Of a stretch of 64,000 bases of DNA, positions 1-8,320 are shown one piece after another. Position numbers and translations under genes: made by a program. The notes under the pieces were generated by a model. That model did not search any database and had not been told where the DNA came from. It saw nothing but the letters and a program-made list of their open reading frames with translations. Source of the DNA: Eutreptiella sp. 'Long Island Sound 2002' (lineage: Eukaryota; Euglenozoa; Euglenophyceae; Eutreptiales; Eutreptiaceae); contig OZ038401.1 in the NCBI GenBank assembly GCA_964036045.1, positions 35,073,777 to 35,137,776 of the forward strand, read 5' to 3'. Numbering within the stretch: the stretch's first letter is position 1; every line of letters starts with the position of its first letter.

Positions 1-57
1 ACAGATAAACAAAAAAAATAATTAAATATATTACCAAAATAGTGTACTTAGCTGACC

Positions 58-369
58 TTAGTGGTCGCTGGCTGCATGCCAGGTGCGGATGCGGCTCCAG
101 GGAAATCTTGTTCCATCGCCGAATTCAACAGTACCGCCACCGGCCAGGCCCTCGTACCAGCCGTCGTTGAACATGACGTGCACCAATGTTCCAGCTGCTG
201 CACGTGGCTGCTCAGACCGCTCCACACGACGCTGCACTGTTGTGCACTTCCATTCCCGCTGTCGCAACCGCTCAGAGTCCAACGAAGCCACCTGGTGTGT
301 GCCTGTGTCGAACTCCAGACTTTTTGTATTTGCATGGCGTACAAGTTGCAAACCGCTGTGCATAGGCAA
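58..369 (-). CDS. possible C-terminal exon with a Tudor-like strand pattern
   Basis: This 103-residue minus-strand frame ends in the pattern GTLVHVMFNDGWYEG...GTVEFGDGTRFPW. Alternating V/F strands broken by DGWYEG and FGDG turns resemble the small beta-barrels of Tudor, agenet or chromatin-reader domains. The family call is an inference from pattern only. It overlaps the end of the 272-1012 frame in a different phase, so it is probably the last exon of the same gene, or the same gene after a frameshift. The opposite-strand frames covering the same bases are Cys/Leu rich and look like shadows. Confidence 0.35.
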   Translation of the reverse strand: MPMHSGLQLVRHANTKSLEFDTGTHQVASLDSERLRQREWKCTTVQRRVERSEQPRAAAGTLVHVMFNDGWYEGLAGGGTVEFGDGTRFPWSRIRTWHAASDH

Positions 370-1012
370 TTTGGAAGCTCAGGCAGTGCGGTGTGCACAT
401 TCCCTTGCTGCAGTTCTTTGGCACTGGCGCGTAGCATGTGCCACCCGGTGCCTTGCAGCGCCGCTGAGGTGCAGGACCACTGGTGGGGCGCCATGTCCCT
501 GTGCTTGGCTGCCGGCCCACTGCATTCGGACCCATGAGGTAGCTGGCCAGTGTGTGCTTCCGCCTCTCCAATGAGCTGGGGCCAAGACCAAGAGCGTGCG
601 CATCGGCAGACGCCTCCTTCTGGCTTGCACGCTCAGCCTTTTCCAATTTCTTTTGTTCTCGCCACGCAGGCGCATCCTGCAAACTGGTGACAAAGACATC
701 AAACTTTATTTGATCTGCAGTGGTGGGCGTCACCCCTCTCTCAGACAGCATGGCCAGCCACAGTGATCTGGCAGTTTGTTTCCAGGTGTCCGACGGCAGA
801 TCACTGTAGTCCCAATACACGGCGTACCAAACATCATCACCAAGCAAACTGCCATGTCCATGCGGCCCAATGCGCGCCGCTATCCATTGAGGCGTGTACT
901 CGTTGGGCAGCACCTCGCAAATGCGCGTGAAGTTTCTGCCAGTGCGGCTGAAGATGCAAAGCAACAATCTTTTGAATGAATCCGTAGTTCTCTGCCCACG
1001 CACACGCCTCAT
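272..1012 (-). CDS. hypothetical protein, probably one exon or frame of a broken gene
   Basis: I do not recognise this protein. The open frame gives about 246 residues from the first ATG; an upstream GTG would add 13 residues, but that part is encoded by a tandem repeat and is unlikely to be real. The central part has a normal amino-acid mix (motifs such as DDVWYAVYWDYSDLP) and then a charged stretch rich in K, E and A (EQKKLEKAERASQKEASADA) that could form a helix or coiled coil. The last ~50 residues are Cys/Pro/Lys rich and look like a run past the true end. A second minus-strand frame (58-369) overlaps and carries better-looking sequence, so an intron or a frameshift near 280-370 probably joins the two. 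The gene is divergent from the neighbouring DDE transposase, as the accessory gene of PIF/Harbinger elements can be, but no Myb/SANT signature is visible. Confidence 0.4.
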   Translation of the reverse strand: MRRVRGQRTTDSFKRLLLCIFSRTGRNFTRICEVLPNEYTPQWIAARIGPHGHGSLLGDDVWYAVYWDYSDLPSDTWKQTARSLWLAMLSERGVTPTTADQIKFDVFVTSLQDAPAWREQKKLEKAERASQKEASADAHALGLGPSSLERRKHTLASYLMGPNAVGRQPSTGTWRPTSGPAPQRRCKAPGGTCYAPVPKNCSKGMCTPHCLSFQIAYAQRFATCTPCKYKKSGVRHRHTPGGFVGL

Positions 1013-1225
1013 GTTGGACGCCCTGCACAGAGGGGTGGAAGCGTGTACCACAGCGTGAACTCTTGTAGCGGCGTCGCCTCACGTTGGACGCCCTGCACAC
1101 AGGAATGGAAGCGTGTACCACAGCGTGAACCCTTGTCGCGGCGTCGCCTCATATGATGGACGCCCTGCACAAAGGGGTGGAAGCGTGTACCACATCGTGA
1201 ACCTTGTCGCATTGTTGGCGGTGCT
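1011..1225. repeat. ~70-bp tandem repeat, three copies
   Basis: The core TGGACGCCCTGCAC followed by GGAAGCGTGTACCACA recurs at about 1014, 1084 and 1156, a spacing of 70-72 bases, with a few substitutions between copies. The repeat creates several short minus-strand frames of the type WYTLPPLCAG that are artefacts of the repetition. Two copies of TTAAGAGTGGAG(C/G)ACCATCA lie just beyond it (about 1249 and 1334). Confidence 0.85.
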
Positions 1226-1616
1226 GTCATCCGCCGCACTGAGACTCATTAAGAGTGGAGCACCATCAGCACCTTTCACGTCACTTGGCCCGGCTCTCAA
1301 GAATCATGGATGGCAGCGCTTCACTGACACTCCTTAAGAGTGGAGGACCATCAAACACTGTTCCCGCCAAGAGCCATAGATTGCTTCGTTGCCCTCACTG
1401 TTGATTTCATAGACAGCACATATCTGAGACAATGAAAGAAGAATGTTACTCATTAGTTACATTAGCACTATTAGAATGTTTTTTCCGCTGTTGTTATATC
1501 GTTTCTGCACTGCTCAATCATTTAAGTTCTTCAGTCCTTGAGTCTTGAAGTTTACGTGGATCTCTGTGGATCGTTCTGATAGCGGCGACTCCCCGCACTG
1601 CGCTCCACTTGCAGCA
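1226..1616. other. non-coding spacer upstream of the transposase
   Basis: No convincing coding frame, RNA or promoter element is visible. The stretch 1400-1530 is AT-rich. The two TTAAGAGTGGAG copies are the only structure seen. No terminal inverted repeat for the transposase was recognised. Confidence 0.5.
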
Positions 1617-2420
1617 ATGCCGCTCATGAATGCCACCGGGTACAGAATGGGATTTCTGCTGTTCCTGGTGGCAAATTCCATTGTCACATTAGAGGAGTTT
1701 GTAATTACAATCTCTTTCCTGCGATTGGGGTACAGCCAGATTGCATGTGCGAGGACATTGGGAATTGGTCGGGACTACTGTATCCAAGTACTACGTGACG
1801 TGTCACAACGGGCTCACCTGTGGGATACGTTCACGGATGCTTTTGAACGCCGATGGGAATTCCACCAACACAGTCATCCAATTCACCGCCATGTGTCTGC
1901 TATTGTCGATAGCACGCATGTGGCCATCCAGTCACCTTCGCACCCGGTAGACCGGGAGCTGTTCTGGTTCGACAAACCCACTTACCGCGGGCATGCGCTC
2001 GTGTTTAATGCCATGATCAACTGGGGGCGCGAGGTCATTGCCTGCTCGTGGTGGTATCCGCCCCGTGCCACCGATGCTGAGATGACGGCGGACATGGATG
2101 CATCCATTCCCTGGAACTTTAATGGTCCTCGGCCTGACTTCCGCCTCGGTGACTGTCACTACAGCACTGCGGACAACATGTTCTGCCGTGTGGCCGGGGA
2201 AGATGGCCGATTGACCTGGTTCATGGTGCATTACAACCAGATGATCAATGAAGGCCGTCATCTAGTGGAGAATGTTTTCAGCAATATTAAGAAGTGGCGA
2301 TTCTGGAACGGCCGTGATGAGGCTCCCGGGCGCCCGTATAACTACGACTTCCTTGCCGGCCTGTTCATTTTCTGCTGTAACCTACATAACATGGAGCAGA
2401 GGTACACCGAAAGTCTATAA
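1617..2420 (+). CDS. PIF/Harbinger-like DDE transposase
   Basis: This encodes 267 residues from the first ATG; the frame is open upstream to 1545 but without an ATG. A helix-turn-helix-like segment (GYSQIACARTLGIGRDYC, residues ~38-55) precedes the catalytic core. The presumed acidic triad is visible: D98 in IVDSTHVAIQ, D179 in RLGDCHY and E218 in LVENVFSNIKKWR, with 38 residues between the last two. The VENxFSxIKKWR block is typical of the DDE_Tnp_4/IS5-like superfamily, which cuts and pastes DNA with two Mg2+ ions. The frame is intact, so the copy could be active or recently so. No terminal inverted repeats or 3-bp TTA/TAA-type target duplications were identified, and the accessory Myb-like gene of Harbinger elements is not obvious, so it may also be a domesticated or isolated copy. 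Confidence 0.8.
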   Translation: MPLMNATGYRMGFLLFLVANSIVTLEEFVITISFLRLGYSQIACARTLGIGRDYCIQVLRDVSQRAHLWDTFTDAFERRWEFHQHSHPIHRHVSAIVDSTHVAIQSPSHPVDRELFWFDKPTYRGHALVFNAMINWGREVIACSWWYPPRATDAEMTADMDASIPWNFNGPRPDFRLGDCHYSTADNMFCRVAGEDGRLTWFMVHYNQMINEGRHLVENVFSNIKKWRFWNGRDEAPGRPYNYDFLAGLFIFCCNLHNMEQRYTESL

Positions 2421-2804
2421 CCATAATAGTACAGGCTGCAATGATGTGATTGTCTTTTTTTATGCTCGTGCATCTTGTGTTTTGGGGCACAGGAAGTGTT
2501 TCGTACGCAATCACGTAGCAATCATTTTCTTTTTCAAAACCGAGAATTGGTGTGCAGCAAGGCGGGTTGTCAACCTAAACAGAAACAGCACAATGGGCAC
2601 GCAGGAACAGGATGAAAAACCACGAAGCTCAGGAAGCAGGTAGCAATCTTCTTCTTTTTTGAAACGAATAATTGGTGTACATGAAGCGGGTTGTCAGCCG
2701 GGAAAGTCACAATAGGCATGCAAGAACAGTATGAAATACCACCAAACGCTGAATGAACGCAAAATAGTTGTTTTCGTAGTGCAAACAAGCAGATATTTTG
2801 GACC
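2421..2804. other. non-coding, holds a diverged ~125-bp duplication
   Basis: Two diverged copies sit at about 2545-2640 and 2670-2760: both run from AATTGGTGT(G/A)CA through GCGGGTTGTCA(A/G)CC to a GCA(G/A)GAACAG(G/T)ATGAAA block. This may be the 3' end of the transposon, but no gene is visible. Confidence 0.5.
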
Positions 2805-3043
2805 CTGTCGTATCCTGCCGTATCCTGCCGTATCCTGCCGTATCCTGCCGTATCTGCCGTATCCTGCCGTATCCTGCCGTATCCTGCCGTATCCTGCGTA
2901 TCCTGCCGTATCCTGCCGTATCCTGCCGTATCCTGCCGTATCCTGCCGTATCCTGCCGTATCCTGCCGTATCCTGCCGTATCCTGCCGTATCCTGCCGTA
3001 TCCTGCCGTATCCTGCCGTATCCTGCCGTATCCTGCCGTATCG
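2805..3043. repeat. 10-bp minisatellite, ~24 copies of TATCCTGCCG
   Basis: Near-perfect tandem copies of the decamer run from 2811 to 3043. Two copies lack a base (around 2851 and 2896), which shifts the reading frame. Open frames on both strands (RILPYPAVSC and QDTAGYGRIR repeats) exist only because the period lacks stop codons and are not taken as genes. Confidence 0.97.
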
Positions 3044-3761
3044 AATACGCGTAACAGGGAAACCCCAATAGTATATCTCCACGCCGGCTTGGAGATCGGA
3101 TCAGCCATTCCATACGCGATCCACCGGGAGTCCAACGAAGACTCCCATGCCCTTGGCCCTCAAAGACCTCCATGCCACTTGGCGTGGTGACGATCCCAAT
3201 TGGGTCCACAAATGCCAAAATGGCAAAATTGCCCACACTCACTTTGGGCTAGCGCCTTAACGAAGGTTGCTCCGCTTCGCCCACGTGGTGTGTGAACCAT
3301 GGGGACCAATGTCCATATCACCCATGTCCTATATGGTCCATTGGTCCAAGCTTCCGGCGTGCACGAAGGTTAGAACATGGTGCACGGCGGGCAGCAAGAG
3401 TGGAAAATTGCTCAAAATGGCCAAAAATGCGCACACTCATGGTTGGGGCAAATGAGGCACATGCCTGACTCGGACCAGAGTGTGCCATAGGATTGGTATC
3501 AAGTCATATGTGTCCAACATATCTTTTGGGCGTCGCCCAACTCCTCCGGTATTGGGAATGGCAGGGTCGCCAAGTGAGCCCATGATTTGGGATAGTCCCA
3601 AATCGCCAACATGGCGGCCTCGGTATGCCAAGCCTAAGAGGAGTTATTCGCCGGGTCCAAGATATGTTGGGCACCGAAGTATGTACCCTCATAACATACT
3701 TGGGTCATGATGTCAATTGAATGCAATGTTGAGATACATGGTCGCCACTTGACATCATGAC
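3044..3761. other. non-coding flank of the LTR retrotransposon
   Basis: No gene is visible. The text is mixed sequence with several short CATGG/CCATG-bearing segments and GGCAAAATTG-type words that recur on the far side of the retrotransposon (14380-14600). This fits one locus split by the insertion. Confidence 0.5.
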
Positions 3762-3766
3762 GGGCC
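3762..3766. repeat. target-site duplication, left copy (GGGCC)
   Basis: GGGCC directly precedes the TG of the 5' LTR and recurs immediately after the CA of the 3' LTR at 14371-14375. Five base pairs is the usual duplication for Ty3/gypsy integrases. Confidence 0.9.
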
Positions 3767-4299
3767 TGTAAGTGCGGCTAACCCCCATCTGCTCAGATTT
3801 TCACAAATCTGCCCCAGATTGACTACATTTCGGTCATTTTCTTTGCTTCGGCGGAATCGCCGCCTCGCAGCTCAGTCTCAGGATCAGACCTATATATTTC
3901 TGATATGCCGGATCTGATTCCGCGGTCCATTCTCTGTAAATCCGCCGCGTTCCGATCATTTACCTGGAATCGCCATTTGCCGCTGACGCGCGCTCGCGGG
4001 CCAGATCGGCCAAATATTTTTCACAATCGGATTTATTTAAATCTTTTCAGATAGATATGGACACTCAGATGTGCATAGTAAAATCGGCATCAAGTTTCTT
4101 CATAGACTGGGATTTTCTGCCTGATAACAATCAGCATGGACCTTGCTTCAGTTGTTGCTGCTCTCGCCTCCGTTGGTGTTCGAGTCTCCGGTTCTACCCC
4201 CAATAGCAGCTTTCAGGTCGACTCCTCGCTTGTCTGCCCCACTGGTCTTGCCGGCCCCGAGTCCTCCGGCACCATCAACGACCCAGGGCAGCACTTTCA
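3767..4299 (+). repeat. 5' LTR
   Basis: It begins TGTAAGTGCGG and ends CAGCACTTTCA, and matches 13838-14370 along its whole length with about 14 substitutions and no indel seen by eye. A TATATATT box-like string lies at 3891-3898. The first ATG of the gag frame (4136) lies inside it, so the N-terminal ~54 residues of the gag frame are LTR-encoded. Confidence 0.95.
3891..3898 (+). promoter_or_regulatory. TATA-like string in U3 of the 5' LTR
   Basis: TATATATT is present in the 5' LTR. The 3' LTR has TATGTATT at the same place. Whether this host uses TATA elements is unknown, so this is a suggestion only. Confidence 0.25.
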
Positions 4300-7168
4300 T
4301 GGTAGCAGAGGCTATCTGAATGTTGTTCCTTTGGTGTCCCAACCACAGCCCGCTCCCCAGTACGGCCCCGTAGACCCCGCCGCTTCTGGAGAAGTAACGA
4401 TTACACTGCCTTGGTGCTGCGCGAACGAGGCCTTGAGAGGAATGCCTTGCGCGAGTCCAAGCTGCCCAAGAAGGGCACAAATCAGCAGCTGTGGGGACCC
4501 AGATTACCACAATCCCAGTCGAAATTGGCCATCGAGTAGCTGGAATCCGCCAGCCTACGACGGTGGCAACGTTCGGGTAGACCTTACGGAGCTGGCAGGT
4601 ACCCACATTCCTTACCAATGTCCAACATTCGAGACCATCGAAGCCGACATTGACGACATTGAGATGGGTGGTCCAGGTGAGGTACCTAGCTATAATCGAC
4701 CAGCCTCTTGGGCACAATGGGACGACCATTTGTCTTCAGAAGTGACCCGTAACCTTGAGGCCCTTGAAGCCCTGTGTCTCTTAGCCACGTCTAAGTTGAT
4801 CGGACAAGAAAGAATCGCCTCTGATTTTTTAATGGAATATTTTTTCCTCCTTCAAGAAGAAATTAATACCAGGATGTGGTGGCGTTCTCAAGAAGATGAC
4901 TCTTTTGCCATTTTTTTGCAGATCTGGGAGGCAAGCCCCTTCCCGAAGGAGAAGACCAAGGCACCTGTTGCCGGGCCCTCCGCCCCTCATCCCTCTGTTT
5001 CCATCCGCGACGATCTAGCCGCCGCGGTTGAGGAAGGAATTTTAGAGGCGGCCAGGCAGGCAAGCCTGGAAATTAGGGCTGAAGGAGCTCCCCAAGTGGA
5101 CTCCTGGCTGCGGACCACCGAGATCAGCGGTCCGACAGCCTGCTCAGGCCCTTCAGGACACGGTATGTACTGTCCTGCCGACTGTTCCTGCAGATTCCAG
5201 CGAGATACTGAGCTCCAATTGCTCAAAGATCAAATGCAACTCATCATTCAAACGCTGGGAATTAAAGATCTTTTCAAGACGCACATGCGGTCTGAGGGTG
5301 CATCATCGGTGGAACAAGTAACAGAACCGTCGGAGGAGGCGACAGAAATTTTTTCAATTGCTCCTTCGGTGGACTCCAAGACCACCGATGCAAGGATCAG
5401 CAGGACCAAGCTAAAGGAAAGGGTAACAATCTCTCGTTCTCAGAGTAGGACGGCGAAGGCTAGGACTGAGGCTCAGAATGCCAAGCGAACTGCCTCCCGT
5501 ACTGCCCCTCCTGCTGCTGATTCCAATGCCTTAGCCCAGCTGTTGCTCGCCCAGACCCTCGCCGGAGCTGGTGTGGCGAATGATGCCGCCAAGGTGTCTG
5601 CCATTACGGCCGGTGTTGGGCTGGATTCGCTTCTTAATCCCACTTCATTGCGACTTCGTCAGGTTGCCAAGCAACCGAAGTATAATGGGAACCCCAGACG
5701 TTGGCCTCAGTTCCAACGGGAATTTAAACTGTGGGTTAAGACTCAAAAAATCCAAGATGATCAGTTCCTGATGGCCCTCTTGGATTGCCTTGAGGGAGCG
5801 CCGGCCAACACTTGGCTCAGGACTTGGAGTGATCGTGAGGATTCAAGTTCCCCCCTTACCTTTGATGAGGTGTGGGAACAGTTGGAGGTACGTGGATCCC
5901 GGCTGCCAGAGGACCATTACCACCAAATGTTGAAGAATTTTCCTTCATTCTCGCGATTAATCTTGCACGAAGTGCAAGACAAGAGACAGCGCTTCTGGAA
6001 CTTAGTGGAAGAAGCTGAACATTCAGGCGAAAAATTTTCTAGTGCCGAGCTGAAAAATCTGATTTTTGATAAGATCCCCTCCGAAACTGCCGCCACCCTT
6101 CGGAACAAACAGTCCGAAGAAAAGGTCAAGACCTGGTGGGCGGAGGTCGAAGGCTTCGATGCCTCGGCCAACCGGTTTACCGTCAGGGAGGCACTTCAAA
6201 AGTGCTCCCCCGCGTCGTTTTCCAAGGTGAAATTCACTGAAAACACGTGGAAAATCAAGTTCAATGAACACGAGGATCGGGACTTGTTTGTCCAAGTCCT
6301 CAACAAGGGAGTAAGCTTCCATGGCCATCGCCTGAAGGCCAGGAACTGGGTGTTTTCGTTCACCCCGAAGGAACTGTGGGAAGAGGTTGAGCGGCTCGCC
6401 GACGCCGCCAATCAGAATTTCCATGAGGGTCTTGGGGGAAACAAGAATACCCAGCAAAACACCCAAAATGGGGCCCAAAAGGGCAACAAAAAGGTGAATG
6501 ACACCCGGAATGTTCAGGATCACTGTAGCATCTGCCTTCTTTTAGGTTCTACGAACCGAGCTAAGACGCATTCTACTGGTAATCACCGATGGTCACCTTA
6601 CGATCACAAGGTGATTGGTGAAAATATCAGTAATCCGCAGAATTCAGACAGGAATGACAGACAGGTGCATGGTGGGAAGGCTGGAAAAGGGAATCCGACC
6701 CCCTCCAGTGGAAACAAAAATACTGGAGGCCCTGGCGGGTCCCAAGGCAAAGGAAATCGGACTCCATTCGGCTCCGGTGGGCAGCCAAACGGCCAGACAA
6801 ATCCCAATAGCAACGCCGGAGGCGGAAATCGAAATCCAGGCCAAACCCCTCAATCCGGTACAAACAAGGGAAATGCTCCAGGATCCCAGGGTAAAGGTAA
6901 GGGAAATCCTTCTGGGACCCCTTTCTCTGGTAAGGGCAGAGGGCGTGGCGACGGTGGAGGTCCATCATCCGGCGGCCGTGGCCGTGGACGTGGAAAGGGC
7001 AACCATCGTGTGGATCAGGTCTCAGGTGCAGATCAGGTGTCCGATGCGGATCGAGATTACGTTGAAAATGCCTTGAATCCAGCAGATGATCCGTTCCAAG
7101 ATGAGTGGGTCGACGAATCAGGGTGTGTTCACAATGGTAACGCAGTCACTGGAGGTCAGAACGCCTAG
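4136..7168 (+). CDS. Gag polyprotein of the Ty3/gypsy element
   Basis: The 1010-residue frame starts at ATG 4136 inside the LTR and runs through the primer-binding site; a later in-frame ATG such as that near 4441 could be the true start. Residues ~500-690 show the retrotransposon capsid pattern: YNGNPRRWPQFQREFKLWV, then LDCLEGAPANTWL and a long helical region. Around residue 796 a CxxC...H...H cluster (HCSICLL...THSTGNH) stands where a nucleocapsid zinc knuckle would be, although it is not a canonical CCHC. Residues ~820-960 are Gly/Asn/Pro rich and end in GRGRGRGKG, an RGG-like RNA-binding tail. The product should form virus-like particles and package the element RNA. It ends in TAG followed by GGG, in frame with protease, so stop readthrough may have been used to make Gag-Pol. 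Confidence 0.85.
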   Translation: MDLASVVAALASVGVRVSGSTPNSSFQVDSSLVCPTGLAGPESSGTINDPGQHFHGSRGYLNVVPLVSQPQPAPQYGPVDPAASGEVTITLPWCCANEALRGMPCASPSCPRRAQISSCGDPDYHNPSRNWPSSSWNPPAYDGGNVRVDLTELAGTHIPYQCPTFETIEADIDDIEMGGPGEVPSYNRPASWAQWDDHLSSEVTRNLEALEALCLLATSKLIGQERIASDFLMEYFFLLQEEINTRMWWRSQEDDSFAIFLQIWEASPFPKEKTKAPVAGPSAPHPSVSIRDDLAAAVEEGILEAARQASLEIRAEGAPQVDSWLRTTEISGPTACSGPSGHGMYCPADCSCRFQRDTELQLLKDQMQLIIQTLGIKDLFKTHMRSEGASSVEQVTEPSEEATEIFSIAPSVDSKTTDARISRTKLKERVTISRSQSRTAKARTEAQNAKRTASRTAPPAADSNALAQLLLAQTLAGAGVANDAAKVSAITAGVGLDSLLNPTSLRLRQVAKQPKYNGNPRRWPQFQREFKLWVKTQKIQDDQFLMALLDCLEGAPANTWLRTWSDREDSSSPLTFDEVWEQLEVRGSRLPEDHYHQMLKNFPSFSRLILHEVQDKRQRFWNLVEEAEHSGEKFSSAELKNLIFDKIPSETAATLRNKQSEEKVKTWWAEVEGFDASANRFTVREALQKCSPASFSKVKFTENTWKIKFNEHEDRDLFVQVLNKGVSFHGHRLKARNWVFSFTPKELWEEVERLADAANQNFHEGLGGNKNTQQNTQNGAQKGNKKVNDTRNVQDHCSICLLLGSTNRAKTHSTGNHRWSPYDHKVIGENISNPQNSDRNDRQVHGGKAGKGNPTPSSGNKNTGGPGGSQGKGNRTPFGSGGQPNGQTNPNSNAGGGNRNPGQTPQSGTNKGNAPGSQGKGKGNPSGTPFSGKGRGRGDGGGPSSGGRGRGRGKGNHRVDQVSGADQVSDADRDYVENALNPADDPFQDEWVDESGCVHNGNAVTGGQNA
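4300..4311 (+). promoter_or_regulatory. primer-binding site, initiator tRNA-Met type
   Basis: TGGTAGCAGAGG starts at the base after the 5' LTR. It is the complement of the 3' end of many eukaryotic initiator tRNA-Met molecules (CCUCUGCUACCA). The site lies inside the open gag frame, which is unusual. Confidence 0.8.
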
Positions 7169-7558
7169 GGGAGCCACGAAAATCGCCCCTCCCCAGGCGA
7201 TTTCAGGCATGATCCCCAGATTCCGGATCGACCATTACTTGATGTAGGGTCGCTTGTCTCCTCTCCCCTGGATCCGGCAGCGGATCCTTCTGTTGTAGTG
7301 GACGAGGTTGGTGTACAGTCCAAGCACAGGGCCCGTCAGTTTGTCACAAAGCTGTGGGTCTCTGATCGCAAGGGAAATTTCCACCTCGCCACTTGTTTGT
7401 GTGACAATGGATCAGAGGTAAATCTCGAATCCAATTCTTTCTTACCCGACGACTGCGTGTTTGAGTCGCCTCATCCTGTTACCCTCGAGGGAGTTTCTGA
7501 AGATTCTTTTCGATGTCGATCGTATTGGGGAAGAGGGAGACGAGGCGGATCCATTTGA
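7169..7558 (+). pseudogene. retrotransposon aspartic protease, cut by an inversion
   Basis: This frame directly continues the gag frame after the TAG. The segment LATCLCDNGSEVNLES carries the DxG active-site core in the retropepsin context (hydrophobic-hydrophobic-D-x-G-(S/A)-E-V-N). The residue between D and G is Asn rather than Ser or Thr, which would weaken or abolish catalysis. The C-terminal half is missing here because the sequence turns antisense at 7499. The frame runs on to a stop at 7556-7558 through inverted DNA, so the last ~20 residues are not native. Inverting 7499-8320 would keep the frame open at both junctions. Confidence 0.7.
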
Positions 7559-8320
7559 CGTTGGATCACCTTGGGTATCTGACGGACAAAAATCAGAAAA
7601 AATAGATTCATCATCAGTACCACGCTCAACCTCAGATTCAGACCCAACACAAGAATCAGTACCAGAATCAGCAGAATTAGAGTCAGAAAGCTTTCCATCC
7701 ACCAGGAATGCAAGCGAACTCCAGGACCGCTGTGGCAGGGGACCTGTGTCGTCCCTGGCATACAGCTTAATCTTCCTGGGAAGTTCGATGTAATCTACAC
7801 AAATGTCTTGTAATTCCTGAAACCAAGGCTTGTCGTCCCACAAGGGCACAACTAAAATCGCCTGGGTTTTATCCTGCTTGATTTTGTGGATGACCTGCTG
7901 GATTAAGTGAAACGGAGGATCAATCCATAACTTCTTGTCCCATTTATGGGTCCAAGCGTCGCGAAAGTGCTTGTCAAAGCGCTTGTTCTCGCGGTTAGCA
8001 AAGGCATCATACTGTGGCCAAAAGGAATGGTGTTCATAAAAATATTCACAAATTGTATCGCGCCATTTGTCGACAACTCTGTAGGATGAAGAGTGCCAGC
8101 GCGAAGGGCGTCGTGGCTGGGAGTCCCTACGAAGACATTCTAACTCTTGGGAGTAATCGGCACTCCCATTCACCTCTGCAATGGTGACATCTTCGCCAAA
8201 TTTTGGTGTAACCTTTTGCTTCAAAAATTCTTCTGCACTTTTAAACCCTGCGTGCAAAAAACGAAATTCAGGACGCTCCAAGGGACCTGACTCCAGCAAA
8301 AAACAACGCCGATGATCTTC
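7499..8320 (-). pseudogene. inverted pol segment with a DNA N6-adenine-methyltransferase-like domain
   Basis: On the minus strand this interval is open for 274 codons, in register with the plus-strand pol codons. It reads as a protein: YDAFANRENKRFDK, then LWIDPPFHLIQQVIHKI, then ILVVPLWDDKPWF and a final SWSSLAFLVDGK followed by a Ser/Asp-rich linker. DPPF (7921-7910) fits motif IV (D/N-PP-F/Y) of Dam-like amino-methyltransferases. The same block is known in DIRS and in some Ty3/gypsy pol proteins between protease and RT. The antisense frame extends beyond both ends (9001 to 7442), but there it is the shadow of RT and protease. The interval is bounded by the inverted 6-mers GAAGAT (7499-7504) and ATCTTC (8315-8320). 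I read this as an intra-element inversion, not a true antisense gene. Confidence 0.75.

Noticed and set aside
2570-3242. Repeat-protein frames (QDTAGYGRIR and PYPAVSCRIL types) over the decamer array
   Set aside because: All six frames are open because the 10-bp period lacks stops, and no non-repetitive domain flanks them.
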